Shown here: in pieces, positions 12,301 through 21,923 of the stretch | Layout: every line of letters begins with the position of its first letter | Position numbering within the stretch: position 1 is the first letter of the stretch | Origin: Clarkia xantiana subsp. parviflora | Taxonomy: Eukaryota > Streptophyta > Magnoliopsida > Myrtales > Onagraceae | Assembly (NCBI GenBank): GCA_036873135.1 | Contig: JAPTYO010000011.1 | Coordinates: forward strand, 4,634,298 to 4,698,297 | Direction of reading: 5' to 3' | Length of the DNA stretch: 64,000 bases | Position numbers and translations under genes: made by a program | The notes under the pieces: generated by a model | Told to the model about the DNA's origin: nothing | The model's input: only the letters and a program-made list of their open reading frames with translations | Database searches by the model: none

Positions 12301-14661
12301 ACCATTCGATGTACGCTTTCCCATCCGCCCCGTAGCTCTCCATTACGTTCCCGTACTCGTTCTCGATCTATGAGAAAATGTGTTAATTGCATTACAATTT
12401 TTTTATCGGGTGAATGATAAATTGATCTTCTTAGTTCACGGTAGTCCCGACTACGTCTAAATTCGTTGAATCTGACGTATTAATGGTCTATAAGGGTCTC
12501 ATTATTAGTATTTATTGGGACGTTTAATTTGTATTTATGCCAGTGGCATTAATACATTCTATAATCCTCTTATATAAATAGAGAAGTTTTATTCTCTATT
12601 TTCATGTACTATTCCGATCTTTCTTTCTCTCTATTGACATCATCAGCTTTTTAGGTCGTGTTCAACTGCAAGTTCTGTTCTGGTGAAGTTCATATAAGGT
12701 TCTTTCAACTGGCAGGGTTTCGTTCTAACTCACTACTGGAATGCTGTTTTATTATGGGTGACAATCGTCCATGATTTTTCCTCTAGCACAACCACTGAGT
12801 AAATGAGGGAGCGAAATTATTTTAAGGTGACCGTAATCAGCAAAAGACTCGATTAAAATTAATTAATTTGTTTGATCCAAAAAGTATTCCTTTAATATTT
12901 CCCATTTTATGTACAATATTTTCCAATCAAGTGCAATTTACTAGCTCTACCTATGGGTTATGTTAAATTAGGACGGATAATAGGTTTTTCATTTGAAGTT
13001 AAAAGAAAAAAGACTGAACCAGCCAAAAAAATAAATTAATACGTGAATATTAAAAAAAATATTTTTTTAAAAGAAAATTTTCGGTCTAGACCGGAACCTG
13101 ATCTCAAATGCTTATCGGTCCGGTCTCCATAGCAAAAACCAAAATAAGAGGATCGAACCGGCCGGACAGCGACTAAAACCGTACGTACCTGAGCTAGAAT
13201 AATGGGTCCTCCTTGTGGTGCAAACATCTTTGCCTCTTTGAACATGCCAACTATCTTTGATACAAAAACTTGCACCTCACTCTATAAATCAAAACAATCA
13301 TCTTGCTTAATTACTTTGTAATCTTTTTTTAATCACACTAAACATGTTAATTTATTATTAATTTCATATATATATATATATATGATCTTACTTTGAAAAC
13401 TTGGTTATTTGTCCGGATTTTGATCCCCGGCATGTTGTGTAGCCACACAGGCAAGCCCCTAATTAATTAATTAATTAATACGTACTTTAATAGATGAATT
13501 ATTCATCTAATTAATTAACTAACTATATATGTTGAATGAATGGGTTTTATATAAAGGAACAAGATTAGTTAGTTAGGTACCCGTAATTCCATTCGGCACA
13601 AACATAAGGACCGATTCGTAATATACCGTAAAGTCCGGCCTTCTGGACCAACTGGAAAAACTTGATTACATCCGCTCTACCTGTGAAATCATACTGAACA
13701 AAAACCCTAATTTCGATCCTAAAAAAAGTCCCTAATTATTATATTTTTTTTAAAAAAAAAAAGTAACAATGCAAACATATAATACCTGACGCTTTTGAGG
13801 CTCGTGAAGATTCCAAAATACATAGCTTTCAATAGCGTCGAGTCCACCGTCCTTCGCCTTTTGTATTAGATCAGGCCACATCTATTATCATATATACAAA
13901 AATAGATGCATCATCATATAACTTTTTTTAAGGGTTAATGACGGACTTTTATTAGTTTCAAATCTAACTCAACTTTAATCTTTTAAAATTTGATTACTTG
14001 AACTTTCAATTTCATGACAAATTTCTATCTCTCTAGTTCAATTCTCATCAAATTAAACAGAAAATGAGCATGTTTTAGGGCTTTTTATGTATACTCAGTA
14101 TAAATTCAAACATAAATTGAAAGTATTGCAACAAAATAAATTTAATTGTATGCTCAGTTGGACTTTCACACAATTCGAAAAATGTATTTCAATTGATCAT
14201 CCAATTGAACGTATTTCACTACAATACTTTCAGTTTATGTTTGAATCTATTTTGGGTATACATGAAAAGACCCTGTGTGGCGGAAATATATTCATTTTCT
14301 ATCCAATTTGACAGAAATTGAAACATAAATAGCAATTTGTTTCGAGATTAAAAGTTCGGATAGCCAATTTTAAACAATTAAAATCCAATTAGCGATTTGT
14401 TATTCGATCAAAGTTTTGATAGCAAATTAATTATAATATAATGGGTGCCGGAGTGGCAGAGTATATATATATATTGTATACCTCGGGCGTGCTGCGAGGG
14501 TAATGGATTGAGCCGGAGATAATAAGACGACGTTGGCCATTGATGATGATTGCATTTGCATCCAACGACACGGTTGCTCCTAGCACGGAGTGGCAACAAA
14601 AGTTAAGGATGAATGATAGTAAAACGTAGTAGTAGTAACTAAGGTTACAACATTGTGTCAT
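369..14661 (-). CDS. BGAL: Beta-galactosidase, GH35, with C-terminal SUEL lectin domain (19 exons, complete)
   Basis: Secreted exo-beta-galactosidase trimming galactose from cell-wall polysaccharides. Exons (minus strand): 14661-14482, 13881-13786, 13693-13581, 13458-13392, 13281-13189, 12367-12224, 12144-12056, 8505-8400, 8262-8175, 8070-7952, 7859-7692, 6965-6760, 5729-5635, 5529-5411, 4634-4524, 4418-4311, 3019-2808, 1641-1362, 494-369. All introns are GT..AG and phases close to 2520 nt (839 aa), a normal family length. Seen: signal peptide (about residues 1-28); [14 protein letters not shown] with acid/base E187; WTENWTGW with nucleophile E256; YHGGTNF near 297; Cys-rich SUEL lectin from about 745 to 836, ending LAVEVTC. 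Motifs fit the AtBGAL7/BGAL15 branch. Odd: the usual RWYHVPR reads RYHIPK (Trp lost), DAPLDEYG reads DAILNEYG, and intron 7 is 3550 bp because of a LINE. No internal stop was found. Family is certain; exact orthologue is not. Confidence 0.93.
693..1227. mobile_element. MITE family M1, copy 1 (intron 18 of BGAL)
   Basis: Fold-back element with ends gGTAATAACCAAATTG and its imperfect inverse (...GGTTATTAACTC). The interior is palindromic: 'GAAAGTATTGCAACGAAATA' on the left mirrors 'TATTTAGTTGCAATACTTT' on the right, and a 'CTGTCCAATTTGATGAGAAT' block also appears inverted. Related copies lie at 3739-4227, 13932-14411 and 57750-58261. There is no coding capacity. Superfamily uncertain, Mutator-like by TIR length. 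Confidence 0.7.
1731..2134. mobile_element. hAT-like non-autonomous element (intron 17 of BGAL)
   Basis: The ends are inverted (TAGGGTTGG... and ...CCATCCCTA) and the body is rich in CGGTTCC/GGAACCGG words, as in the other TAGGGG-ended elements of this window. I see no clear 8-bp duplication, so superfamily assignment rests on the termini only. Confidence 0.5.
3054..3577. mobile_element. MITE family M2 with about 65-bp inverted repeats (intron 16 of BGAL)
   Basis: Left end GGGTTAATAACTAAAAA, then a TACCCTATATTAAAATTAGG block and a GTTTCAAATGTTAAAATG block. The right end carries the same blocks inverted and closes with TTTTTAGTTATTAACCC. The AT-rich interior has no coding potential. It shares only the outermost GGGTTAATAA motif with family M1. 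Confidence 0.75.
3739..4227. mobile_element. MITE family M1, copy 2 (intron 16 of BGAL)
   Basis: The ends are GTGTTAATAGCCAAACTGC and ...AGTATTAACAC. The interior again has the CAAATTGGACAGAATGAGCA block and a mirrored AATTGAAAAGAGTGCATAAA / TTGCGATCTTTTCAATT pair. It is more diverged than copy 1. Confidence 0.6.
5813..6628. mobile_element. Degenerate inverted-repeat element (intron 12 of BGAL)
   Basis: The left end has TGTTTGACTAAAGCTGACTT and the right end carries the inverted counterpart AACTTTAGTCAAACA, both about 35-50 bp in from GTTAAA/TTTAAC termini. The middle contains GC-rich GGTGGTGGTCGGC-like repeats and, at 6005, a CACTACAAGAAAA motif typical of CACTA element ends, perhaps a nested fragment. 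Boundaries are approximate. Confidence 0.4.
8279..8318. repeat. Telomere-like repeats (intron 8 region of BGAL)
   Basis: About five degenerate copies of the plant telomere unit TTTAGGG, including variants TTTAGGTTTAGGG. A shorter CCCTAAA run lies near 1680-1697 in intron 17. Too short and degenerate for a telomere; short interstitial telobox-like runs are common in plant genes. Confidence 0.6.
8776..8787. repeat. Left target-site duplication of the intron-7 LINE
   Basis: CGACAACAATAA, repeated exactly at 11646-11657 directly after the poly(A) tail. This fixes the LINE boundaries. Confidence 0.88.
8788..11645 (+). mobile_element. 5'-truncated L1-type LINE inserted antisense in BGAL intron 7
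   Basis: Plant L1-clade LINE on the strand opposite the host gene. It begins inside the reverse transcriptase region (GSKAPGSDG motif), runs through a short 3' UTR and ends in a poly(A) of about 19 at 11626-11644. A perfect 12-bp duplication flanks it (8776-8787 and 11646-11657). Endonuclease and ORF1 are absent, as expected for incomplete target-primed reverse transcription. Host splice sites at 8505 and 12056 are untouched. Confidence 0.93.
8789..11579 (+). pseudogene. LINE reverse transcriptase / zf-RVT / RNase H remnant
   Basis: Order of domains: reverse transcriptase from APGSDG through [20 protein letters not shown], the [14 protein letters not shown] motif and catalytic FADD (codons 9515-9526); zf-RVT around 10630-10780 ([18 protein letters not shown], then [12 protein letters not shown]); RNase H from about 11115 ([19 protein letters not shown]) to 11576. 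The frame is broken four times: an in-frame stop at 9230-9232 where the family has Trp, one-base losses near 9995 and 10188, and another in-frame TGA at 11367-11369. It cannot encode an active protein. Confidence 0.9.
13932..14411. mobile_element. MITE family M1, copy 3 (intron 1 of BGAL)
   Basis: Shares with copy 1 the CATAAATTGAAAGTATTGCA block and its inverse, the TACATGAAAAGACCC and TGTGGCGGAAATATA blocks, and the inverted 'AATTTGACAGAAATTG' motif. The left end is GGGTTAATGACGG; the right end is eroded. Confidence 0.65.
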
Positions 14662-14706
14662 GCTGTAAATTTTATTTTTTAAGGAAAGTAAAACCTTTTT
14701 ACTTTC

Positions 14707-14715
14707 TTTTATATA
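14707..14715 (-). promoter_or_regulatory. TATA box of the beta-galactosidase gene
   Basis: The minus strand reads TATATAAAAG about 46-54 bases before the start codon at 14661. This suits a core promoter with a short leader of roughly 20 nt. It is the only good TATA match in the 100 bases upstream. Confidence 0.5.
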
Positions 14716-14719
14716 GATG

Positions 14720-15480
14720 ATAATTAAATTAGAAAGGTTTCTTAATTTGGTAAAAACATAAGAGATGAATTAGGGAAAAACAAGTGACCCCATTTCCAAA
14801 AGACTCGCTCTCATCGGTAAATCTGATTTTCGTCCCGAAAAGTCCGTCGCCTCGTGGCGTCGAGAAAAGTAGTATATTTAACGACCACATTTTCGTCGGC
14901 GACGGTGGAGTGTTTTCTGACAAAATTTAATATGGCTGGAAAATGTTTATGCTGAACAAATATTTTCGTCGGAAAAAATCTTTTCCAATGAGTAAATTCA
15001 TCAACAAAATACATTTCGCAAAAAACGAATATATACCGTCAGCAAAAAACATTACCGATGAAAATATTTCGTCGGCAAAACCTTACGAGCCCATTTACGG
15101 GCTTAGTAAAAAGAGTTTTGCCAACGGATTGGTCGGCAAAGGTATTTTTGGCCCGAAAAGTTTTTCCGATGGAAAAAAATTCGTCGCAAGAGTTTTCTAT
15201 AGCCCGAATATATTTTCATTTATACCATCATCAAAAATGGTTCCTATTATTTTATTTATTTATTTTGTCAATAAAGACCATTTTTTATTATTAAATATAA
15301 ATATAAATATACCAATATAATTTAAAACAAATAAAATGCATCCACTTATATTCACTTATTACTCTCAAATATACCCTCATACACAACAATTGAATTCATT
15401 GGAAAAATAAAACTTAAAATAATCTGCCAATCAAGAATCACTACACTAACTAATACTACTTACTCTCCTTAACCATTCAT
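14720..15480. other. Upstream region of BGAL with transposon-like debris
   Basis: No gene seen. Several short GTCGGCAAA / CCGATGAAAA / TTTCGTCGGC words in both orientations between 14810 and 15200 resemble the subterminal repeats of CACTA elements, but no terminus was found. The short open frames here look like by-products of this repeat. Confidence 0.35.
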
Positions 15481-15494
15481 GCATCTTGCTTTAT

Positions 15495-15957
15495 ATTACA
15501 CAGCGCCTCAGCACGAGTTTGACTCGTTGATGCCCTCGTTACTGGGATTTTTATCCATTATATTACACAACACATCAATGATTACTACACGAGTTTGGAT
15601 CTTTGACACCCTCATTACTTGGACTTATATCCATCATATGACACAGCGCCTCAATGCTTATTACACGAGTTTGGCACTTTGACACCCTCGATACTTGGAT
15701 TTTTATCCATCATATCACACATCTCCTTAACGCTTATTATTACACAAGTTTGGCACGTTGACGCCCTCGTTACTTGAATTTTTATCCATCATATTACACA
15801 GCGCCTAAACGCTTACTATACGAGTTTTGCACTTTGACACCCTCGTTACTTGGATTTTTATTCATCATATTACACAGCCCCTCAACACTTACTACACGAG
15901 TTTTGTACGTTGACGCCTTCGTTTCTTGGATTTGTATCCATCATATTACACAACGCC
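15495..15957. repeat. 76-bp tandem repeat array, about six copies
   Basis: The unit contains 'GGATTTTTATCCATCATATT', then ACACAGCGCCTCAACGC, 'TTACTACACGAGTTTGGCAC' and 'TTTGACACCCTCGTTACTT'. The ATCCAT anchor recurs at 15553, 15629, 15705, 15784, 15860 and 15936, giving steps of 76, 76, 79, 76 and 76. Units are 80-90% alike by eye. The array lies between the helicase stop codon (15972) and the beta-galactosidase promoter, so it may be part of the helicase 3' UTR. Confidence 0.9.
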
Positions 15958-15971
15958 ATCTGGCCATCAGA

Positions 15972-18900
15972 TTAGAGAAGAAGGTGTTGACACTGAAACA
16001 TCAACTCATTTTCGTATCTTTGAAGAACAAACCGCTCTTGGGATGTTATGATGCTGGTCACACTGCATTCTCTTCTATTTGAAAATGGTTTTCTGCTTGT
16101 CCTACCAGCACGATGCAGATAATCCACAGCATTCCTTGGAAGATCCAAGTTGTATATGTGAGTTGTTTCCGGAAGATCAATCCCCCGCGCAGCTATATCC
16201 GTCGCCACTAGAAGGTACCTTCCTTTCTCTCTTAATTCCTGCATATTATCTAAGTATTCAACTTGATTCACAATTCTTCTTATATATATATAGAGTTAAG
16301 AACATAATAGGGGCCTGAATGTGTGCCCATGTTGCCAAAAGGGGTCTGAATTGAAAAAACGTATTATTAAGGCCTGAATTTTGAATTTTTGTTGATAATC
16401 GAGTTTCCGTCCAAATTTGCTGTTAAATGTAACGGAACCACGTGAAATGACAGAATTACCCTTTTGCAATTATTATACAATTTATCAATTTAATTAATAA
16501 AATGTGAAATGTCTAAAATACCCCTGCACACTAATTATGTCATTAAGGCCGCCACCGACCACCGCCACCGACCACCATCCCAGCTCAGGCGACCAAAATC
16601 CCCCTCCGGCGACCCAAAAAAGCTCCGATCGGAGCTTAGTCTCCAATTGGAGCTCCGATCAGAGCTTTTTGGCTCCGATCGGAGCTTTGTTGGGTCGCCG
16701 GAGGAAAGTTAGGGACGCCGGAGCTGGGGTGGTGGTTGCCGGAGCTGGGGTGGCGGTCGCCGGAGATGGGTGGTGGTCGTCGGAGCCGGGTGGTGGTAGT
16801 CGCCGGAGCTGTGGTGGCTTAAAGGGTATTTTCGTCTTTTTAGGTCAAACATGTGAGGGACACACTCCGGTCAAAGGGTATTTTCAGGTTTTCAAATTAT
16901 TTTCGGTCACATGCCAAGCATGTGACCACTTTCGGTCACTTTAAAAAAAAAAATAGACGGAGACCTCACTTATACACAAAACTCAAAATTCAGGCCCTTA
17001 ATAATATTTTCGTCTTTTTAGGTCAAACATGTGAGGGACACACTCCGGTCAAAGGGTATTTTCAGGTTTTCAAATTATTTTCGGTCACATGCCAAGCATG
17101 TGACCACTTTCGGTCACTTTTAAAAAAAAATAGACGGAGACCTCACGTATACACAAAACTCAAAATTCAGGCCCTTAATAATACGTTTTTTCAATTCAGA
17201 CCCCTTTTAGCAACATGGGCAAACATTCAGGCCCCTATTGTATTCTTAACCCATATATATATATGCATATTGTATTACCAAGAGAGAAGCAGCTCGTGAA
17301 TTGAAATTCATGTCTTCTTCTAGGAGGAAGATATCTGAGCAGCACCCGCTATAAGATTTCTTCTTCAACAATTCCAACAGCTGAGTCGTTGGCGCTGCAT
17401 TTCCAGCCTTCTTCGACTTTTCAGACTGTCATTTTCATAAGATGCTTCAAAATGCATGGATAGAGATTGATTTCAAGAAATGGGGTATAGATAGACCTAC
17501 GTACCTGCTCACCAACGAAAATAATGCCCGACTCAACCTTATCATACTCGAGCAAGGACAATAGAGTCTGATTTCTGTTATTCTTCTGACACAACTGATA
17601 TAGTAAAAGCAAAATGAAGGCGTCAGTCAATACTGCATATTATCATCTATCTATTAGATAGATAAAAAGCCATGGATACTAATAATAATGCCTACAACAT
17701 TCATATCTTACCGTAAATCTATGAGTAATGGAGTTCGGTATAGGTTGTACAGGATTGACATGAACATGAAGGACCTCACTCTGTAAGAATCATATTGCAA
17801 TGATATGACAACAAATCTAAGTAATAAGTATGGATAATCCATAATATTTATGACACCAACCCGTGTCCATTTCTGTTGAATACAATCATGTAGAAAATGT
17901 CGGTGTTGGGGAATGGAAGCACTTGCAAGAACAGTTTGACGGCTACTGCAGGACGTGTACAACGTCAAAAGCTTCCGAAGAGAACTAACTTGTTTAGAAG
18001 AATTGAACATGAAATCAACCTAAATGACATCGAAACCAAAAGAACCAATCAGCATAAAGAATGGATCTCAGATTTTTGTTTTGGCAGTAAATAGCATCTC
18101 AGATTCGTGTGCAATTCACGGCATTTTATTTATGTAAGCTAGCTAGATTAGCATTACAACAATTTCAAAATAACCTGAGAAAATATTCACCACACAAAGA
18201 ACGAACACAATTACTCTTATGATTCAAACGGAAGGAATCTCGTTATCTTAAATGGAAAATCTCAAAATATCGAACCCAACTGCAAAAATGTTTGGATTCT
18301 CATACTTACGGACTCCTATTATATATATATGTTTGCTCAATAGTCTCTTATTTTATAAGAAAGACAGTATTTGCCCTTAAGATGATCAAGAAGCTTTCTG
18401 TTAGTAAAGTTGAAAGGCAGTAACTCCATGGTATCGTACTTGAATGTTTACCTCATCGATAACCAAAACACGCAAAGAATCAAGCTTAAAGGCTTGCTTC
18501 TCTAACATTCGGCAGAGACTCTCAACTGTAGCCACAACTATTGCAGGGGGCTCCGCCTGATAATACAATGAAAGCGAGGTTCTATGTGAGTATTTTGTCA
18601 AGCGTGTATCCCTAGATTTCATAAGCATCGCTAAGTCAAAGCCACACAAAGCTGTATGATTTGCAACCATAATCACTTTTAAAATTTTACTCAAATACGC
18701 AAGAGAATATACCCAAAAAAAAACGCTTCATAGATATTACGGTCCCACCAAAGATGTATTTTAAAATTGACATCCTCAGCGCGATAAGGAAGAAGGAACT
18801 ATCCTACTGGCTACTAAAAAGCACAACACAAGTTGAAAAGCAGACACAAAATAGACATTTTACTAAAACTATTCACCTTCTAGAGGAGAAAGCACCTAGT

Positions 18901-21005
18901 TTCTTGAAGAATTGTGTGAAATAGGAAATTTGTTCCTCAATGCTAACTTGTTTCTAAAGTGAGGTGACGAAATGAAGGATTTTCTTTGGGTAGTGTCTAA
19001 TATATTAGATGTAATCATAATGTACAGAGTGGTGCTTAGAAATTTAATATTAGATGATGGCCAAGAAAAGAAAACATTCAGACAAAAATGAAGAAGTCAA
19101 TATTCTGCAGAAAAGTATGGCTCTCAAGTAAAACTCTTTTTGTAAACTCCTTAAACTGCCAGAAGTTACTGAAAATAGTTTGCAACTACATTAAAGAAGA
19201 TTTACCTCCGTCAAAAATAAGATGAAGCAGTCCAATTTGATACACTTCTTTTTTTGACAACGTTCAAAATTTAAACGAAATTGATACGTGATGCATGCAT
19301 TAATGGAAAAGCACTCGCTCAAGAGAGAACCTTGAGCCAAGTCTTATGTCTTCTCAGCATCCCTCCATCTAAAAGAGCCATCACAGTGCAGGCTTTCTGC
19401 TCCATGTCCGGTTCCATAGACTTCGCAGCTAGTAACCTAGCTACTTTAGCTACCTGTGATCCATAAAAAAAATATGAGGCAATCGTACATTTGGTGATAC
19501 TTAAAATTGTAAGCTATCTGGAGAGAGCTCTAGAATGTTCTAAATCAAGAATGACCCTAGTTACTTGAAAAATCGCCCCAAAAATAGCACAGAAAGAGCA
19601 AATAGATAGTCAGATAGCTCACTTGAACACCGAGTTCTCGGGTAGGTACAATTATCAATGCTTGCACAACAGATTTTTGCGTTTTTAAAGCAGAAAATAT
19701 CAACAGCAGGTAGGTGAGTGTCTTTCCAGAACCTGTCTAAAGAAGAAAACACCAAAAGTTATAATCTTATCAGTGCATAGTTCTTCTTACTTAGAAAGAC
19801 TAATTACACCTTATGTCAGTCCGTTGTGTATATAATGACATGTGATTCAATTATATACAACATCATTCTTTGAAACCCCTGGCAAAGCTCCTTGTAAATT
19901 AATCAACAGAACTAAGTTCAGAGAGTAAAAGCAGAAACCAAGTGTTTGCTCAAGGTCAAAAGTGACGTCCTTCCTCCGATGAATCAATAATACCACCAAG
20001 CAAATGACTTATGACATGGATCACCAAAGAAGTGGCATTGCTATTAATATTTAAAATACAAGAATAGCAACTTCAAAGGGCCTTGATGCGTAAGTAGGAA
20101 GCATCTCCCAAAAAGAGATGTTTCGATCTTCATCAATAATCAAAGCTGAGATGCGTCGGCAATTGCAAGGACCATGAAGAAGCATGAGCTTTTACATTTT
20201 CAGTTCAGTGCTATAATCTCTAGAAGAAGACATTTTAAAAATTTACAAAGGACCTCGTAATCTGGAACTGGAAAAACTACTTACCTAATTACTAATTAGG
20301 TAAGAAAACACTACAGAGAAGATACTCAAAACACCTGTTGGATTAGTTGATAATAGGCAGTCAAATAAGTTTCATTTGAGTGCATATGTGCAGTTTCTTT
20401 ATTGCTCAACTCAACTGATAGATAGTTAGTTAACATTTATTTAATTTAAGCTAGAAAACTGCATCAAAGCTCGACGAGAGGTACTAATCTAATCAGTTGA
20501 AGAGGATATTAACCTGAGCATGAAGTATGCAATCACGTCCGGAGAAAAGGGCAGGCAGTGCTTGTCTCTGGACATCTGTTGGCATAACAAAACCAACCTC
20601 TTCCATTCTGCAAGATCAAGTTTGTGAATAATGACTGTCCTATCCTATCAATAAGAACATTACAACTAAAAATAATCTCTATAATCTGTCAAATAACAGT
20701 AACCTGTGCAAAACATGCTCGGGGACATGACCAGTGCAAATATCTCGAAGGGTTGGGGTTGGGAGATTTTGGTCGGTAGTTGTTGCAGAGTAATTGCTGA
20801 CGGCCACCTGAGGCGGCTTGGAACTCGACGGCGAGCAAACATGCAACTGTGACCGGCGAAAAGACGTAGAGGTTCGATAGGAGACAAAATGATTTTGAGA
20901 ATGCGACTGGGATGAAGTGATTAAATTCCAAGGAGTAAGAGTAACTGGAGGAGCGACGAAGGTGCTGTTGTATATCGACATCCAGAGAGAAGAGGCCATG
21001 GCCAT
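15972..21005 (-). CDS. RH58: DEAD-box ATP-dependent RNA helicase, RH58-like, probably chloroplast (10 exons, complete)
   Basis: ATP-dependent RNA unwinding, probably in plastids. Exons (minus strand): 21005-20704, 20607-20514, 19736-19623, 19453-19331, 18556-18452, 18019-17861, 17780-17712, 17594-17505, 17425-17279, 16238-15972. All junctions are GT..AG and the total is 1470 nt (489 aa). The Ser-rich first 70 residues look like a transit peptide. Seen: [10 protein letters not shown]; motif I AQTGSGKT (about 131-138); Ia PTRELG; motif II as DEVD (245-248) instead of DEAD; SASIP in place of SAT; motif [14 protein letters not shown]; motif [11 protein letters not shown], lacking the second Gly of HRxGRxGR. 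The DEVD and SAS variants and overall length match Arabidopsis RH58 as I recall it. A second in-frame ATG lies two codons in. Intron 9 hosts a transposon (16293-17252). Confidence 0.92.
16293..17252. mobile_element. Mutator-like element with about 95-bp TIRs in helicase intron 9
   Basis: The ends GAGTTAAGAACATAATAGGG and GGGTTAAGAATACAATAGGG (right end, inverted) continue with high identity for about 95 bp (GGCCTGAATG, GCCCATGTTGC, GGGGTCTGAATTGAAAAAAC). It sits between two ATATATATA runs that may be a 9-bp duplication. The GC-rich interior has an inverted CTCCGATCGGAGC motif and a 24-bp-type GGTGGTGG/GCCGGAGCT minisatellite (16720-16815). The length and TIRs fit a non-autonomous MULE. Boundaries of the host exons are intact. 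Confidence 0.75.
16826..17181. repeat. 178-bp tandem duplication inside the helicase-intron element
   Basis: Two nearly identical units start near 16826 and 17004 (for example GGTCAAACATGTGAGGGACA at 16843 and 17021, 178 bases apart). Each unit includes an inner part of the right TIR, so the element has one and a half right ends. Confidence 0.9.
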
Positions 21006-21048
21006 TCACCGTTTGAGCTAAGTGTCGGGTACCGAGATTAAGACTCAA

Positions 21049-21923
21049 TGTTATCAGAGCCGGACCGGAGGCCGGCCAAGCCTCCGGTTCCCGGTTCGAA
21101 CCTGCAAAAACAGCAGAACGCACAGCAGTCAGCAGGACAGCAGTGCAGTGGAAAGATAGCAACATCAAATCGGAGCGTTTTCAAGATTTAGAGTTTATAA
21201 CCGGTGCTGCTGCTGCTCTAATTAACTAGAGAGAGAGAGAGAGAGAGAACCTGGAAGCAGCCACAGGAGCTGAGGATGGAATTGAGCTTCTGAAGCTCAG
21301 CTTCTGCGTCGTCTCCTGTGGAGGAAAGGAGAGATGTCGATGCTGGGGAAGGTGGCGCCGGCGAGGAGATGGCTTTCTCCGGTGATTGAGAGAGAGAGAG
21401 CAACAATGATGGACTGGAGAAGGAAAGGGATCAGGCTGGAGTTGAAGATGGGGCTCTGCTTGTGGAGGTGGAGGCGGCGGGGGCTGTATTTTTATTTAGG
21501 GTTTCAAAAATAAATTATTTTTAGCAGATAGTGAACCGGCTGACCGTTGAACCGGAAGGTTCACTAGAAACCGGAGGAGGAGGTTCACTATGTTAGAGCT
21601 TGACCATGGATGAGTGAGGAAGAGTGACTCTGGAATATGGAGAGCTTGACCTTGGACATGGAGGCTTATGTGGGAACTGGACATGGTGGATGGAGGAAGA
21701 TAGAGGTGAAGATGATTTTTGTTGGAACTGGCTGGACAAGGTGAAGCTGATTTTGCTGGATCCGGCGGATGGCGGAGATTAGAGGGAGAGAAGCTAAGAA
21801 GGAATCCTGGAGATAAAGCTTCTGGATGGAGGAAGATAATTTTTGCAAGAGGAAGGTGGTCGGACCGGGTTCGAACTGGACGAACTGAAAATCGGTCACC
21901 TCACCGGTCCGGTTCTGATAACA
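21049..21923. mobile_element. Inverted-repeat element abutting the helicase 5' end
   Basis: Left end TGTTATCAGAGCCGGACCGG and right end, inverted, TGTTATCAGAACCGGACCGG. The body contains GGTTCGAAC and GAACCGG words, a GA microsatellite (21228-21248) and no long open frame. It starts 43 bp upstream of the helicase ATG, so the helicase leader or promoter must lie within or beyond it. Target duplication is unclear. Confidence 0.7.

Noticed and set aside
369..14661. Beta-galactosidase as a pseudogene because of the many intron insertions
   Set aside because: All 19 exons have usable splice sites, phases add up without a stop, and both catalytic glutamates remain.
21090..21115. GGTTCGAACCTGC as a tRNA T-arm
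   Set aside because: No matching acceptor or anticodon stem nearby; the motif belongs to the inverted-repeat element.
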